12,630 bases of DNA. Origin: Microbacteriaceae bacterium (GTDB lineage Bacteria > Actinomycetota > Actinomycetes > Actinomycetales > Microbacteriaceae). Shown here in pieces: positions 1-6,055 of the stretch. The stretch covers positions 1 to 12,630 of the forward strand of contig CANGCU010000021.1 of assembly GCA_947452355.1 (NCBI GenBank), given 5' to 3'. The first letter of the stretch is position 1; each line of letters opens with the position of its first letter. The position numbers and the translations under genes were made by a program. The notes under the pieces are model-generated. The model saw only the letters and a list, made by a program, of their open reading frames with translations. It was not told where the DNA came from and did not search any database.

Positions 1-583
1 CGCACTCGATGCGGTGTGCGTCTTCGGCGCTCATCTTGCCCGCCTTGACGGCGCCCACCGCTTCAAACGAATCAATAATCGTGATGTCTTTTTCGGTCCC
101 GTCGGACAACTTCACCCAGCCAGGGGCGATGGATCCGGCGTACAGGAAGCAACTGGCGAGGTCGAGACGCGCGGCAGCCATGAGCATTCCGGGGATCGAC
201 TTGTCGCATCCCGCAAGCAGTACCGTTCCGTCGAGGCGTTCAGCTTGGACAACCGTTTCCACCGAGTCGGCGATGACCTCGCGGGAAACCAGCGAGAAAT
301 GCATTCCCTCGTGTCCCATTGAAATTCCGTCGGAGACGGAGATGGTTCCGAACTGCAGCGGGTATCCCCCGCCGGCGTGAACACCCTCTTTTGCGGCCTG
401 AGCAAGTCGACCGAGTGACAGGTTGCAGGGCGTGATCTCGTTCCACGAACTGGCAACACCAATTTGGGGTTTATCCCAGTCGGCGTCCCCCATACCAACG
501 GCGCGAAGCATTCCACGCGACGTCGTCGCTTCGATTCCGTCGGTGACGGCCCTCGAGCGCGGTTTGCGGTCTATCTCAGTCAT
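1..583 (-). CDS. ilvD: Dihydroxy-acid dehydratase, N-terminal part (cut by window edge)
   Basis: Catalyses dehydration of 2,3-dihydroxy-acids to 2-keto acids in valine, leucine and isoleucine synthesis, in the cytoplasm. The 194 visible residues start [19 protein letters not shown] and match the IlvD/Edd family closely. Cys53 in WNEITPCN and Cys126 in [10 protein letters not shown] are where the family binds its iron-sulphur cluster, and [11 protein letters not shown] (residues 84-94) is the Mg-binding segment that includes Asp85. Family members are about 560-570 residues, so roughly two thirds of the gene lies beyond base 1. The ATG at 581-583 is the natural family start. No well-spaced Shine-Dalgarno sequence precedes it, but a TAGACT box ends six bases upstream, which suggests a leaderless mRNA. 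Nothing looks broken. Family assignment is very secure; the missing C-terminal portion cannot be judged. Confidence 0.97.
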   Translation of the reverse strand, partial: MTEIDRKPRSRAVTDGIEATTSRGMLRAVGMGDADWDKPQIGVASSWNEITPCNLSLGRLAQAAKEGVHAGGGYPLQFGTISVSDGISMGHEGMHFSLVSREVIADSVETVVQAERLDGTVLLAGCDKSIPGMLMAAARLDLASCFLYAGSIAPGWVKLSDGTEKDITIIDSFEAVGAVKAGKMSAEDAHRIEC

Positions 584-589
584 TCCCTC

Positions 590-595
590 AGTCTA
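590..595 (-). promoter_or_regulatory. Candidate -10 box of a leaderless ilvD promoter
   Basis: TAGACT on the minus strand is followed by exactly six bases and then the ilvD ATG, placing the expected transcription start on or next to the A of the start codon. No convincing -35 hexamer is visible, as is common for actinobacterial promoters of this kind. GAGGGA immediately before the ATG is too close to act well as a ribosome binding site. Confidence 0.4.
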
Positions 596-656
596 CAAAC
601 CATTGGCTCGCGAGAGTGCGGCAGACGAGGGTATCGTTGGGCTCGGAGGTTTCACC

Positions 657-839
657 ATGAAAAAGTTTCTGCTCAACGGTGGATTCATCAGCGCGATTTT
701 TTCGGCATTCGGTTTGGTAAAGACAACGGTGTCAGGAAAGCGTGATTGGAAACTTGCACTCCTGTGGGCGTCCTGGATTCTGAGCCTCATCGCGATCATC
801 GCAGCCATCAATGACGAGGACGACGAATACCTCGAATAA
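657..839 (+). CDS. Small membrane protein of unknown function (60 aa)
   Basis: I do not recognise a named family. The product is 60 residues. It has a basic N-terminus (MKKFLLNGG), a short weakly hydrophobic stretch at residues 9-20, a polar basic segment (VKTTVSGKRDWK), one clear membrane span at about 33-51, and a very acidic tail, NDEDDEYLE. The positive-inside rule does not settle the topology, but a hairpin or single-pass inner-membrane protein is likely. The ATG at 657 is chosen because GGAGGT sits six bases upstream, an excellent Shine-Dalgarno sequence; a longer frame reaching back to 423 would overlap ilvD and lacks such a site. It is divergent from ilvD and ends just before a strong hairpin. 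The good start signal and sensible composition argue that it is real. Confidence 0.75.
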   Translation: MKKFLLNGGFISAIFSAFGLVKTTVSGKRDWKLALLWASWILSLIAIIAAINDEDDEYLE

Positions 840-855
840 TCGTGGTCCCGAACGA

Positions 856-883
856 CGAAAGCCGACCCGAGGGTCGGCTTTCG
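856..883. terminator. Bidirectional hairpin between convergent genes
   Basis: A perfect 13-bp inverted repeat (CGAAAGCCGACCC and its complement) with a two-base loop lies between the converging stop codons at 839 and 899. There is no strong T-run on either side. It probably ends transcription from both directions, or protects 3' ends. Confidence 0.7.
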
Positions 884-898
884 CGATTGACAATCTAA

Positions 899-1354
899 TT
901 AGCGAAGTGCTTTGAGGAGCTGAGGCTTCGACATCGTCGAATAGCCCGCAATTCCCTTCAACTTTGCTGCGGCACGAAGCTGCGCGACAGACCACGATGC
1001 ATCGGGCTTTCCCGCCAAAGCGGACTTCACGTCTGCTGCAGCCTTCGTTGCGCTCGACTTCACGGTCTTGGAAACGACCTTTGCTTCGGCCTTGACCGAC
1101 TTGACAGCCTTGTTTGCTCGGGCTTCAGCGGTCTTGACCGCTGCCGATGCCGTGCGCTTGACGTCCTTGGTCACGGTCTTGGCCTTTTTCGTTGCGGTCT
1201 TGACAACCTTCGCGCCTTCGCGCTTTGCGTCATCGGCAAGTTCAGTGGCACGCTTTGCTGCGTCCGCAGCCATGTCACGAGCAGTATCTGCCAGCTCGTC
1301 CGCTTTCTTGTCAGCGCGTGCGACCATCTTGGAAAGGTTTTTCAGGAAACTCAT
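899..1354 (-). CDS. Histone H1-like Lys/Ala-rich protein with Rho_N/SAP-like C-terminus
   Basis: A 151-residue protein in three parts. Residues 1-48 form a charged, Ala-rich helical segment with heptad-like ADKKADELADTARDMAADAAKRA. Residues 49-112 are an extended Lys/Ala/Val/Thr tract with repeated KTATKKAK, KAVKSVKAEAK and SKTVKSSATKAA, resembling eukaryotic H1 tails and the tails of some actinobacterial HU proteins. Residues 119-151 (SWSVAQLRAAAKLKGIAGYS onward, ending KPQLLKALR) match the pattern of Rho N-terminal/SAP-type helix-extended-helix domains, which bind nucleic acid. The likely role is a nucleoid-associated or RNA-binding protein in the cytoplasm; this is inference from composition and the C-terminal motif. 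The ATG at 1352-1354 has GAGGA about 11 bases upstream. An LEA-like stress protein is the main alternative, but the C-terminal domain favours nucleic-acid binding. Confidence 0.85.
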   Translation of the reverse strand: MSFLKNLSKMVARADKKADELADTARDMAADAAKRATELADDAKREGAKVVKTATKKAKTVTKDVKRTASAAVKTAEARANKAVKSVKAEAKVVSKTVKSSATKAAADVKSALAGKPDASWSVAQLRAAAKLKGIAGYSTMSKPQLLKALR

Positions 1355-1454
1355 GGAAACGACATCCTCTACTGGGTTGTTGGGTCTTGTGCCACGTTTA
1401 ACGCGACAACCTCAGTTTACGCCGAACCAACCCGATTTGCCGAAAGGCACATCG

Positions 1455-2084
1455 TCAACTGGGCAAAAGTGCCGTGATCAACCCGAGCGTCGTCATTGCG
1501 ATGCCACCAATTGTTCGCATCGTGACGACGCGCGACGGCGACTGCGCAAACCAATCCCGGGCCGCGCCGGCCGATAGCGCATAGATTGCGTCGCCCGAAA
1601 TGCCGAAGACTACAAAGATGACGCTGAGTTCGATCATTTGCCACACGATTGGTGAGCCGCCCGAGACAACGAACTGTGGGAACGCGGCCGAAAAGAACAC
1701 GATGGTTTTCGGATTCGACAATCCGACGACGATGGATTCACGAAGAATGTGCGAACTCGTCGGCACGGTTGCCGGAGCACTCAGGTCCAGGCCATCACGC
1801 CGATGACGAATCGCGGTGATTCCCAGATACATAAGAAAAGCGGCACCGGCTAATCGAATGACGTGCATGAGAACCTCGTTGCTTTGGATGAGAACACCGA
1901 GGCCGATCGACACGGCGAGCGCCTGCCCAAACACACCGATCCCGTTTCCGACGACGGTCAACACCGCCCCGCGCTTCCCGAGCACCAACGCACGGGAAAT
2001 GGCGAACATGACGGACGGACCGGGAATCGCAATAATGACGAGAGCGAACGCGATAAACGTCACGATATTTTGCAGGGGGACCAC
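1455..2084 (-). CDS. LysE/RhtB family amino-acid exporter
   Basis: An integral membrane exporter of 209 residues, the usual length for this family, whose members pump out lysine, arginine, homoserine, threonine or other small amino acids. Signature segments are AIPGPSVMFAISRAL (residues 19-33), the Gly-rich second helix around 36-64 (GKRGAVLTVVGNGIG), and GLSNPKTIVFFSAAFPQF (121-138), with six hydrophobic spans overall. The substrate cannot be told from sequence. The start is a GTG at 2082-2084. No Shine-Dalgarno sequence precedes it, but a TAAACT box ends six bases upstream, so a leaderless transcript is likely. It is in the same direction as the XRE-cupin gene upstream of it, 64 bases away, but this putative own promoter argues against strict operon dependence. 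Confidence 0.93.
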   Translation of the reverse strand: MVPLQNIVTFIAFALVIIAIPGPSVMFAISRALVLGKRGAVLTVVGNGIGVFGQALAVSIGLGVLIQSNEVLMHVIRLAGAAFLMYLGITAIRHRRDGLDLSAPATVPTSSHILRESIVVGLSNPKTIVFFSAAFPQFVVSGGSPIVWQMIELSVIFVVFGISGDAIYALSAGAARDWFAQSPSRVVTMRTIGGIAMTTLGLITALLPS

Positions 2085-2090
2085 ACGCCG

Positions 2091-2096
2091 AGTTTA
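2091..2096 (-). promoter_or_regulatory. Candidate -10 box of a leaderless promoter for the LysE-type gene
   Basis: TAAACT on the minus strand followed by six bases (CGGCGT) and then the GTG start. The spacing is the same as at ilvD, the TetR gene and the acyltransferase gene. No clear -35. Confidence 0.4.
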
Positions 2097-2124
2097 TCGA
2101 GCGTCGTCCGTGCGGCGGTCACCA

Positions 2125-2139
2125 ACGATTAGGAATCGT
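2125..2139 (-). terminator. Small hairpin downstream of the XRE-cupin gene
   Basis: ACGATT-AGG-AATCGT, a 6-bp stem with a 3-base loop, starts about ten bases past the regulator's stop codon (minus direction). It is short and lacks a T-run, so termination would be weak at best. Confidence 0.25.
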
Positions 2140-2148
2140 CGGCAGTCA

Positions 2149-2751
2149 TCAGTCGCGTTGGCGATTCGCACGAGGAACGTGGTCCTCGGAAAGCGGCAAG
2201 GGCGGAGAGATCACCCAGAGAACCTGACTCTCGGTTTGCAGCGGATTGTGCCAGTTGTGTGGCGTCCGTGCCGAAAAGGTCGTCGAATCGCCGGTCTCAA
2301 GGATTCGTTCGTCGCCGCCCACATCGAGCGACAACTGCCCGTGAAGAACGACGACAAAAATCGACTCGGCGTCAAGCGTGTATGCGCCGGCCGAGCCTCC
2401 GCCCGGTTGCATCGTTGTGCGCATCACTTGTACCCACTTCTCGTCGTGGGGAGTCAAAAGGTATTCCTGCAGATCCACGCCACCCATATACAGAGGAATG
2501 CCTCCGTGCACGATGGGTTCATCGGGATATGTGAACAACGAACCAATCGTGATGCCCAAAACTTCGCAAATTCGCAAGAGGACGGGAACCGAAACCCGAG
2601 TTTTCCCGCGTTCCGCAAGGCTCACGAAACCTTTGGTGACACCCGCTTGTTGTGCGACGTGGGTCACAGAAAGACCCTTGGCCAGGCGGGTGGCGCGAAG
2701 TTTCGGGCCGATATCTTCCATCCCCGCTCGGTTCTCGTCGTTGAGTGACAT
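2149..2751 (-). CDS. XRE-family transcriptional regulator with C-terminal cupin
   Basis: A 200-residue two-domain regulator of the PuuR-like type. Residues about 14-72 are a Cro/C1 helix-turn-helix (GPKLRATRLAKGLSVTHVAQ, then AGVTKGFVSLAERGKTRVSV). Residues about 105-182 are a small beta-barrel cupin that normally senses a small ligand; its core runs through PGGGSAGAYT, the HGQLSLDVG turn and ARTPHNWHNP, with His165 and His168 as possible metal or ligand residues. The ATG at 2749-2751 is the first plausible start: upstream in-frame codons contain no start for a long way, and the HTH begins shortly after it. It is divergent from the dehydrogenase/permease pair across a 120-bp gap. Family knowledge and this arrangement suggest it represses that pair, and perhaps itself, in response to the transported substrate. 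The specific ligand is unknown. Confidence 0.93.
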   Translation of the reverse strand: MSLNDENRAGMEDIGPKLRATRLAKGLSVTHVAQQAGVTKGFVSLAERGKTRVSVPVLLRICEVLGITIGSLFTYPDEPIVHGGIPLYMGGVDLQEYLLTPHDEKWVQVMRTTMQPGGGSAGAYTLDAESIFVVVLHGQLSLDVGGDERILETGDSTTFSARTPHNWHNPLQTESQVLWVISPPLPLSEDHVPRANRQRD

Positions 2752-2820
2752 GACCCCATTGTGTCGTACGCCACACCCCGCGAAACAGGTTGTATAAAAA
2801 CCCAAACACTGCCACGATAT

Positions 2821-2837
2821 GTTGAGCAGTACTAAAC
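2821..2837. promoter_or_regulatory. Imperfect palindrome, candidate operator between divergent genes
   Basis: GTTGAGCAGTACTAAAC reads as an imperfect 17-bp palindrome (outer GTT/AAC, and six of eight base pairs matching). It lies in the 120-bp gap between the XRE-cupin regulator and the dehydrogenase, 34 bases before the dehydrogenase start. Its size and position fit an XRE dimer site. A second, weaker pair, ACTGC...GCAGT (2808-2812 and 2826-2830), overlaps it. Confidence 0.35.
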
Positions 2838-2871
2838 GGCTTGGCGCTACACCACGGACAACGGAGTCACG

Positions 2872-3966
2872 ATGAAGGCAGTCACATTCGACGGAACGAA
2901 CGTCGCAGTCAGCGACGTAGACCTCGCCGAACCACGTCACGGCGAAGTCCGAGTCCAGGTGAGTGCCGCCGGCGTTTGCCACTCAGACCTTCACGTCATT
3001 CGCGGCGAGTGGGCGGTCCCCTTGCCCCTCGTCATGGGCCACGAAGGATCCGGCATCGTCGACGCGGTGGGCGAAGGCGTCACCACGCTTTCCGTTGGTG
3101 ACCACGTTGTCTTGTCGTGGGTTCCCAACTGTGGAAAATGTCGCTATTGCCTTCTCGGCCGTCCCGCTCAGTGTGAACTCGTTGCCAGCGTTGTCGCACC
3201 GAACGGTGTTCTCTATGACGGGACCAGCCGCCTGTCTAAGGACGGAAAGCCAATCCACCACTACCTGGGTGTGTCGTCGTTCGCCGAGATGGTCGTCGTG
3301 CCCGAATCAGGCGCGATCAAGGTTCGAAGCGACGCGCCGCTCGATGTGATCGCACTCGTGGGGTGCGCCGTCGCGACAGGTGTCGGCGCCGTTCGAAACA
3401 CGGCACACTTTGTTCCAGGATCCACGGCCGCAGTAATCGGTTGCGGTGGCGTTGGACTTTCCGTCATTCAGGGTGCTCGCCTCGAAAAGGCGAGTGCGAT
3501 CCTTGCGGTGGATGTCGCTGCCGACAAACTCGAACTCGCCCAAAAACTCGGAGCCACCCACACACTTCTCGTCACTCCGGGAATGAACGTCCCCGAGGCG
3601 ATGAAGGCAATCATCCCGGAGGGTCTCGACTACGTGTTCGATGCCATCGGCAAAATCATGACGACCGAGCAATCCATCCAGGCGCTCGGTCTCGGTGGAA
3701 GCGCGGTTGTCGTTGGACTGCCCCCCACAGGTCAGTCCGCACAGTTCGACCCGCTCGTTTTGGCGGAAGCCGACCAGCGCATTCTCGGATGCAATTACGG
3801 CTCAACCGTTCCCCAGCGGGACATCCCGCGTCTCGTCGACGAGCTCATGTCTGGTGATCTCGACCTCGAATCCATGATTTCGGCCCGTCGACCTCTCGAC
3901 GAAGCCGAATCGGCACTCGCAGACCTCAACTCGGGTGCCGCCCTGCGCCAGCTCTTGCTGCCGTAG
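2872..3966 (+). CDS. Zinc-dependent alcohol dehydrogenase (MDR superfamily)
   Basis: A 364-residue medium-chain dehydrogenase that oxidises an alcohol to an aldehyde (or the reverse) with NAD(P). All zinc ligands are present: catalytic Cys36 (GVCHSDLH), His57-Glu58 (GHEGSG) and Cys165 (VGCAVATG), and structural Cys87, Cys90, Cys93 and Cys101 (CGKCRYCLLGRPAQC). The Rossmann motif is GCGGVG at 190-195, with Asp214 after the second strand, which favours NAD. It resembles the class III/COG1062 branch, including NDMA- or thiol-linked aldehyde dehydrogenases, but the true substrate is not readable. The ATG has GGAG six bases upstream. It is followed after only 26 bases by an APC permease, so the two are probably one transcript, controlled by the divergent XRE-cupin regulator. 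Confidence 0.95.
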   Translation: MKAVTFDGTNVAVSDVDLAEPRHGEVRVQVSAAGVCHSDLHVIRGEWAVPLPLVMGHEGSGIVDAVGEGVTTLSVGDHVVLSWVPNCGKCRYCLLGRPAQCELVASVVAPNGVLYDGTSRLSKDGKPIHHYLGVSSFAEMVVVPESGAIKVRSDAPLDVIALVGCAVATGVGAVRNTAHFVPGSTAAVIGCGGVGLSVIQGARLEKASAILAVDVAADKLELAQKLGATHTLLVTPGMNVPEAMKAIIPEGLDYVFDAIGKIMTTEQSIQALGLGGSAVVVGLPPTGQSAQFDPLVLAEADQRILGCNYGSTVPQRDIPRLVDELMSGDLDLESMISARRPLDEAESALADLNSGAALRQLLLP

Positions 3967-3992
3967 CCACAACAAACGGAGGACACAATCAC

Positions 3993-5417
3993 ATGAGTAC
4001 ACCAAAGGATCACTCCGGCGGTTTGGCGCGACGCAGCGTCACCCCGTTCGAAGTACTGGCACAGAGTGTCGCGAACATCGCGCCGAGTGCCGTTATCGCG
4101 TTTACCCCCATGTTCATGGCTGGCTCCGCCGGAAATGGCGCATGGTTTTCCTTCGCGATCGGGATGGTCATCATCCTCATCATCGCGAGGTCCGTCACCT
4201 CAATCGCACGCCGTCGCGCGGGTGCAGGGTCGCTGTATTCGCTGATCCGACCCGCTATCGGCGCAACAGGTAGTTTCATCACCGGTTGGGGTCTGTTCGT
4301 CGGAGCAATCTGTATCGCGGCGGGTTCGCTCGCCGGGGCAGGATTCTTCGCCTCCGAGTTCCTCAAGGGCTTCGGGATCACGACGTTCGACAGCATCACG
4401 GGTCAAATCATCCTCGACGCACTGTTGCTCGCCGTAGCGATCTGGGTCACCATCTCGAGTGTGCGCATTGCCGCACGCGTCTCCGCGACGCTCGAGGTGC
4501 TGTCCATCATCGTCATCGTCATCGTGCTCGTGATTGTCCTCGTCCAGAGCGGCAACATCGTCGACATGAACCAGCTGACCCTCAGTGGTGCAACGGTCGA
4601 CGGCATGGTGTTCGCGGTTGTCCTCGCAATCCTCGGCTTCGTTGGATTCGAAAGCGCCGCATCACTCGGTGAAGAAGCGGAAGATCCCTACAACGCGATT
4701 CCTCGCGCAATCCGCGGTGGAGCGATTTTCGCCGGAGTTCTGTACATCTTCGCCACCTATGTCCAGGTCGCCGCAATCGACGGGGGTGCGGCAGGACTCG
4801 CCGCATCGGGATCGCCAATGGATGCACTGGCAGCGCAGTACGGACTCCAAGGCTTCGTGCCGTTGCTCAACCTGGGCTTCACCGCGTCATTCGTTGCCGT
4901 GGTCATGGCCTGTATCACCGTTGCCGGTCGCCTCATGTTCTCGTGGGGTAACGAGGGCATCATCGGAAAGTCGTTCGGAAAGGCACACGCAAAATACCGC
5001 ACGCCTGCAACTGCAATCCTGTGGACCGTCCCGATGATCTTCATCCCGACCGCCTACGAGCTCTCGATTGGCGAAGTGCCTCTCAACATCACGACATACA
5101 TCGACACCATCGGTGTATTCGGATACATGATCGCGTACATGCTCGTCTGCCTGTTCGCTCCGGTCTTCCTCAAGAAGGCAGGCGTCAAGCAGGTCGTGTT
5201 GACCCAGGTACTCGGAATCATTGGTGCCGCGGCGCTCGTCTACGTCTACTGGGTGAACATCGTGGGAACCGTAGAACCCTTCAACCAGCTTCCGGTCTGG
5301 TTCGCGGCCTCGATGATCGTCGGTATCGGATTCTTCCTCGTTGTTCGCGCGCGCAACCCCAAGGCTGCGGCACTCGCGGGAACCTTCGCGGACGATAACG
5401 CCGAAAAAATCAGCTAG
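3993..5417 (+). CDS. APC superfamily amino acid/amine permease
   Basis: A 474-residue inner-membrane transporter with about 12 hydrophobic spans, the normal size and topology of the amino acid-polyamine-organocation family. The helix 1 region reads FEVLAQSVANIAPSAVIAF (residues 19-37), and the family's helix 6 signature is clear in GFVGFESAASLGEEAEDP (about 215-232) followed by YNAIPRAI. The substrate is likely an amino acid, polyamine or ethanolamine-like compound; the adjoining alcohol dehydrogenase suggests the imported compound or its product is oxidised. The ATG at 3993 has GGAGG upstream at a rather long spacing of ten bases. It lies 26 bases after the dehydrogenase and is followed by a strong terminator, closing the operon. 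No defect is visible. Confidence 0.94.
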   Translation: MSTPKDHSGGLARRSVTPFEVLAQSVANIAPSAVIAFTPMFMAGSAGNGAWFSFAIGMVIILIIARSVTSIARRRAGAGSLYSLIRPAIGATGSFITGWGLFVGAICIAAGSLAGAGFFASEFLKGFGITTFDSITGQIILDALLLAVAIWVTISSVRIAARVSATLEVLSIIVIVIVLVIVLVQSGNIVDMNQLTLSGATVDGMVFAVVLAILGFVGFESAASLGEEAEDPYNAIPRAIRGGAIFAGVLYIFATYVQVAAIDGGAAGLAASGSPMDALAAQYGLQGFVPLLNLGFTASFVAVVMACITVAGRLMFSWGNEGIIGKSFGKAHAKYRTPATAILWTVPMIFIPTAYELSIGEVPLNITTYIDTIGVFGYMIAYMLVCLFAPVFLKKAGVKQVVLTQVLGIIGAAALVYVYWVNIVGTVEPFNQLPVWFAASMIVGIGFFLVVRARNPKAAALAGTFADDNAEKIS

Positions 5418-5435
5418 CGCTCTATCGAACTGCGG

Positions 5436-5476
5436 GGTGTGCCCGGGCCATCACGGTCCGGGCACACCTTTGTCTT
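5436..5476 (+). terminator. Rho-independent terminator after the dehydrogenase/permease operon
   Basis: A GC-rich 14-bp stem (5436-5449 with 5455-5468, containing one G-U pair), loop ATCAC, followed by TTTGTCTT. It begins 19 bases after the permease stop codon and separates this operon from the sigma factor gene. Confidence 0.85.
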
Positions 5477-5543
5477 GGGACAAAGATTGTGAAAGATTAT
5501 GCCGGGTCATGACATAGTCAAGGTAAGTCGCAAAGGAGCCCCG

Positions 5544-6023
5544 TTGTCCCCCGAGGAATTCACGCAGCGTTTCGGTGAAATGCGCGCACCCATCGCCAAG
5601 TTCCTCTACCGGCGCGTTGAGCCCGATGACGTTGATGATCTGTCCGCACAGATTTTCGATATTGCCTGGCGAAAAGGCGGCTCGGTCAACGTGGGCGAAG
5701 AATTGCCCTGGCTGTATCGAGTCGCAACCAACCTGGTGGCCAACCACCGCCGGAAAAACACGCGGGCCCGAAACTTCGTGGCACGACTTGTCGCGCCCGA
5801 CACGTCACCGTCGGCGGAATCCATTGCCGTCGCCGACATCGCTCTCGCAGACGCGTGGCGACTGTTACCGGCAACGTCGAGAGAAATCCTGTCGCTGACC
5901 GCATTCGATGGGTTGAGTGTGACGGAGGCGGCGCTGGCACTAGACATCACCGCCAACGCCGTTTCCGTTCGACTCAATCGAGCTCGCGCACAATTGCGAG
6001 TGGCACTCGCGGAAACAGCGTGA
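5544..6023 (+). CDS. ECF-type RNA polymerase sigma factor
   Basis: A 159-residue group 4 sigma factor with only regions 2 and 4. Region 2 covers about residues 5-72 (FTQRFGEMRAPIAKFLYRRV, then DDVDDLSAQIFDIAWRK and ELPWLYRVATNLVANHRR). Region 4 covers about 98-155 (LADAWRLLPATSREILSLTA, then the DNA-binding helix-turn-helix LSVTEAALALDITANAVSVR). It directs RNA polymerase to stress- or envelope-type promoters. The TTG at 5544 is chosen because AAGGAG lies five bases before it and the domain begins right after. An in-frame ATG at 5499 would add 15 residues unlike the family and has no ribosome binding site; it remains possible. The stop TGA overlaps a GTG (6020) in frame with the next gene, so the two are probably co-translated. 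Confidence 0.93.
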   Translation: MSPEEFTQRFGEMRAPIAKFLYRRVEPDDVDDLSAQIFDIAWRKGGSVNVGEELPWLYRVATNLVANHRRKNTRARNFVARLVAPDTSPSAESIAVADIALADAWRLLPATSREILSLTAFDGLSVTEAALALDITANAVSVRLNRARAQLRVALAETA

Positions 6024-6055
6024 AAGATTTCTCACCCAAAGGACATAAACACAGT

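Noticed and set aside
1355..1454. Promoter elements in the gap upstream of the H1-like gene
   Set aside because: TTGTCG and TAAAC-like words occur but none combine with acceptable spacing, so no promoter is claimed.
1816..2748. A 310-codon plus-strand frame across the exporter and XRE-cupin genes
   Set aside because: It runs antisense through two confidently assigned genes and encodes Arg-rich sequence with no domain.
2752..2982. Extension of the XRE-cupin gene upstream to 2982
   Set aside because: It would overlap the divergent dehydrogenase start and the regulatory gap, and the added residues do not resemble any domain; the ATG at 2751 fits the family.
4503..4545. CATCGT-rich microsatellite-like run in the permease gene
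   Set aside because: It encodes Ile/Val residues of a membrane helix with biased codons; no exact tandem expansion or sign of slippage.
5489..6029. GTGAAAGATT occurring both before the sigma factor gene and at the junction with its partner
   Set aside because: A 10-base match is expected many times by chance in this length, and the second copy is coding sequence; not enough to call an autoregulatory box.
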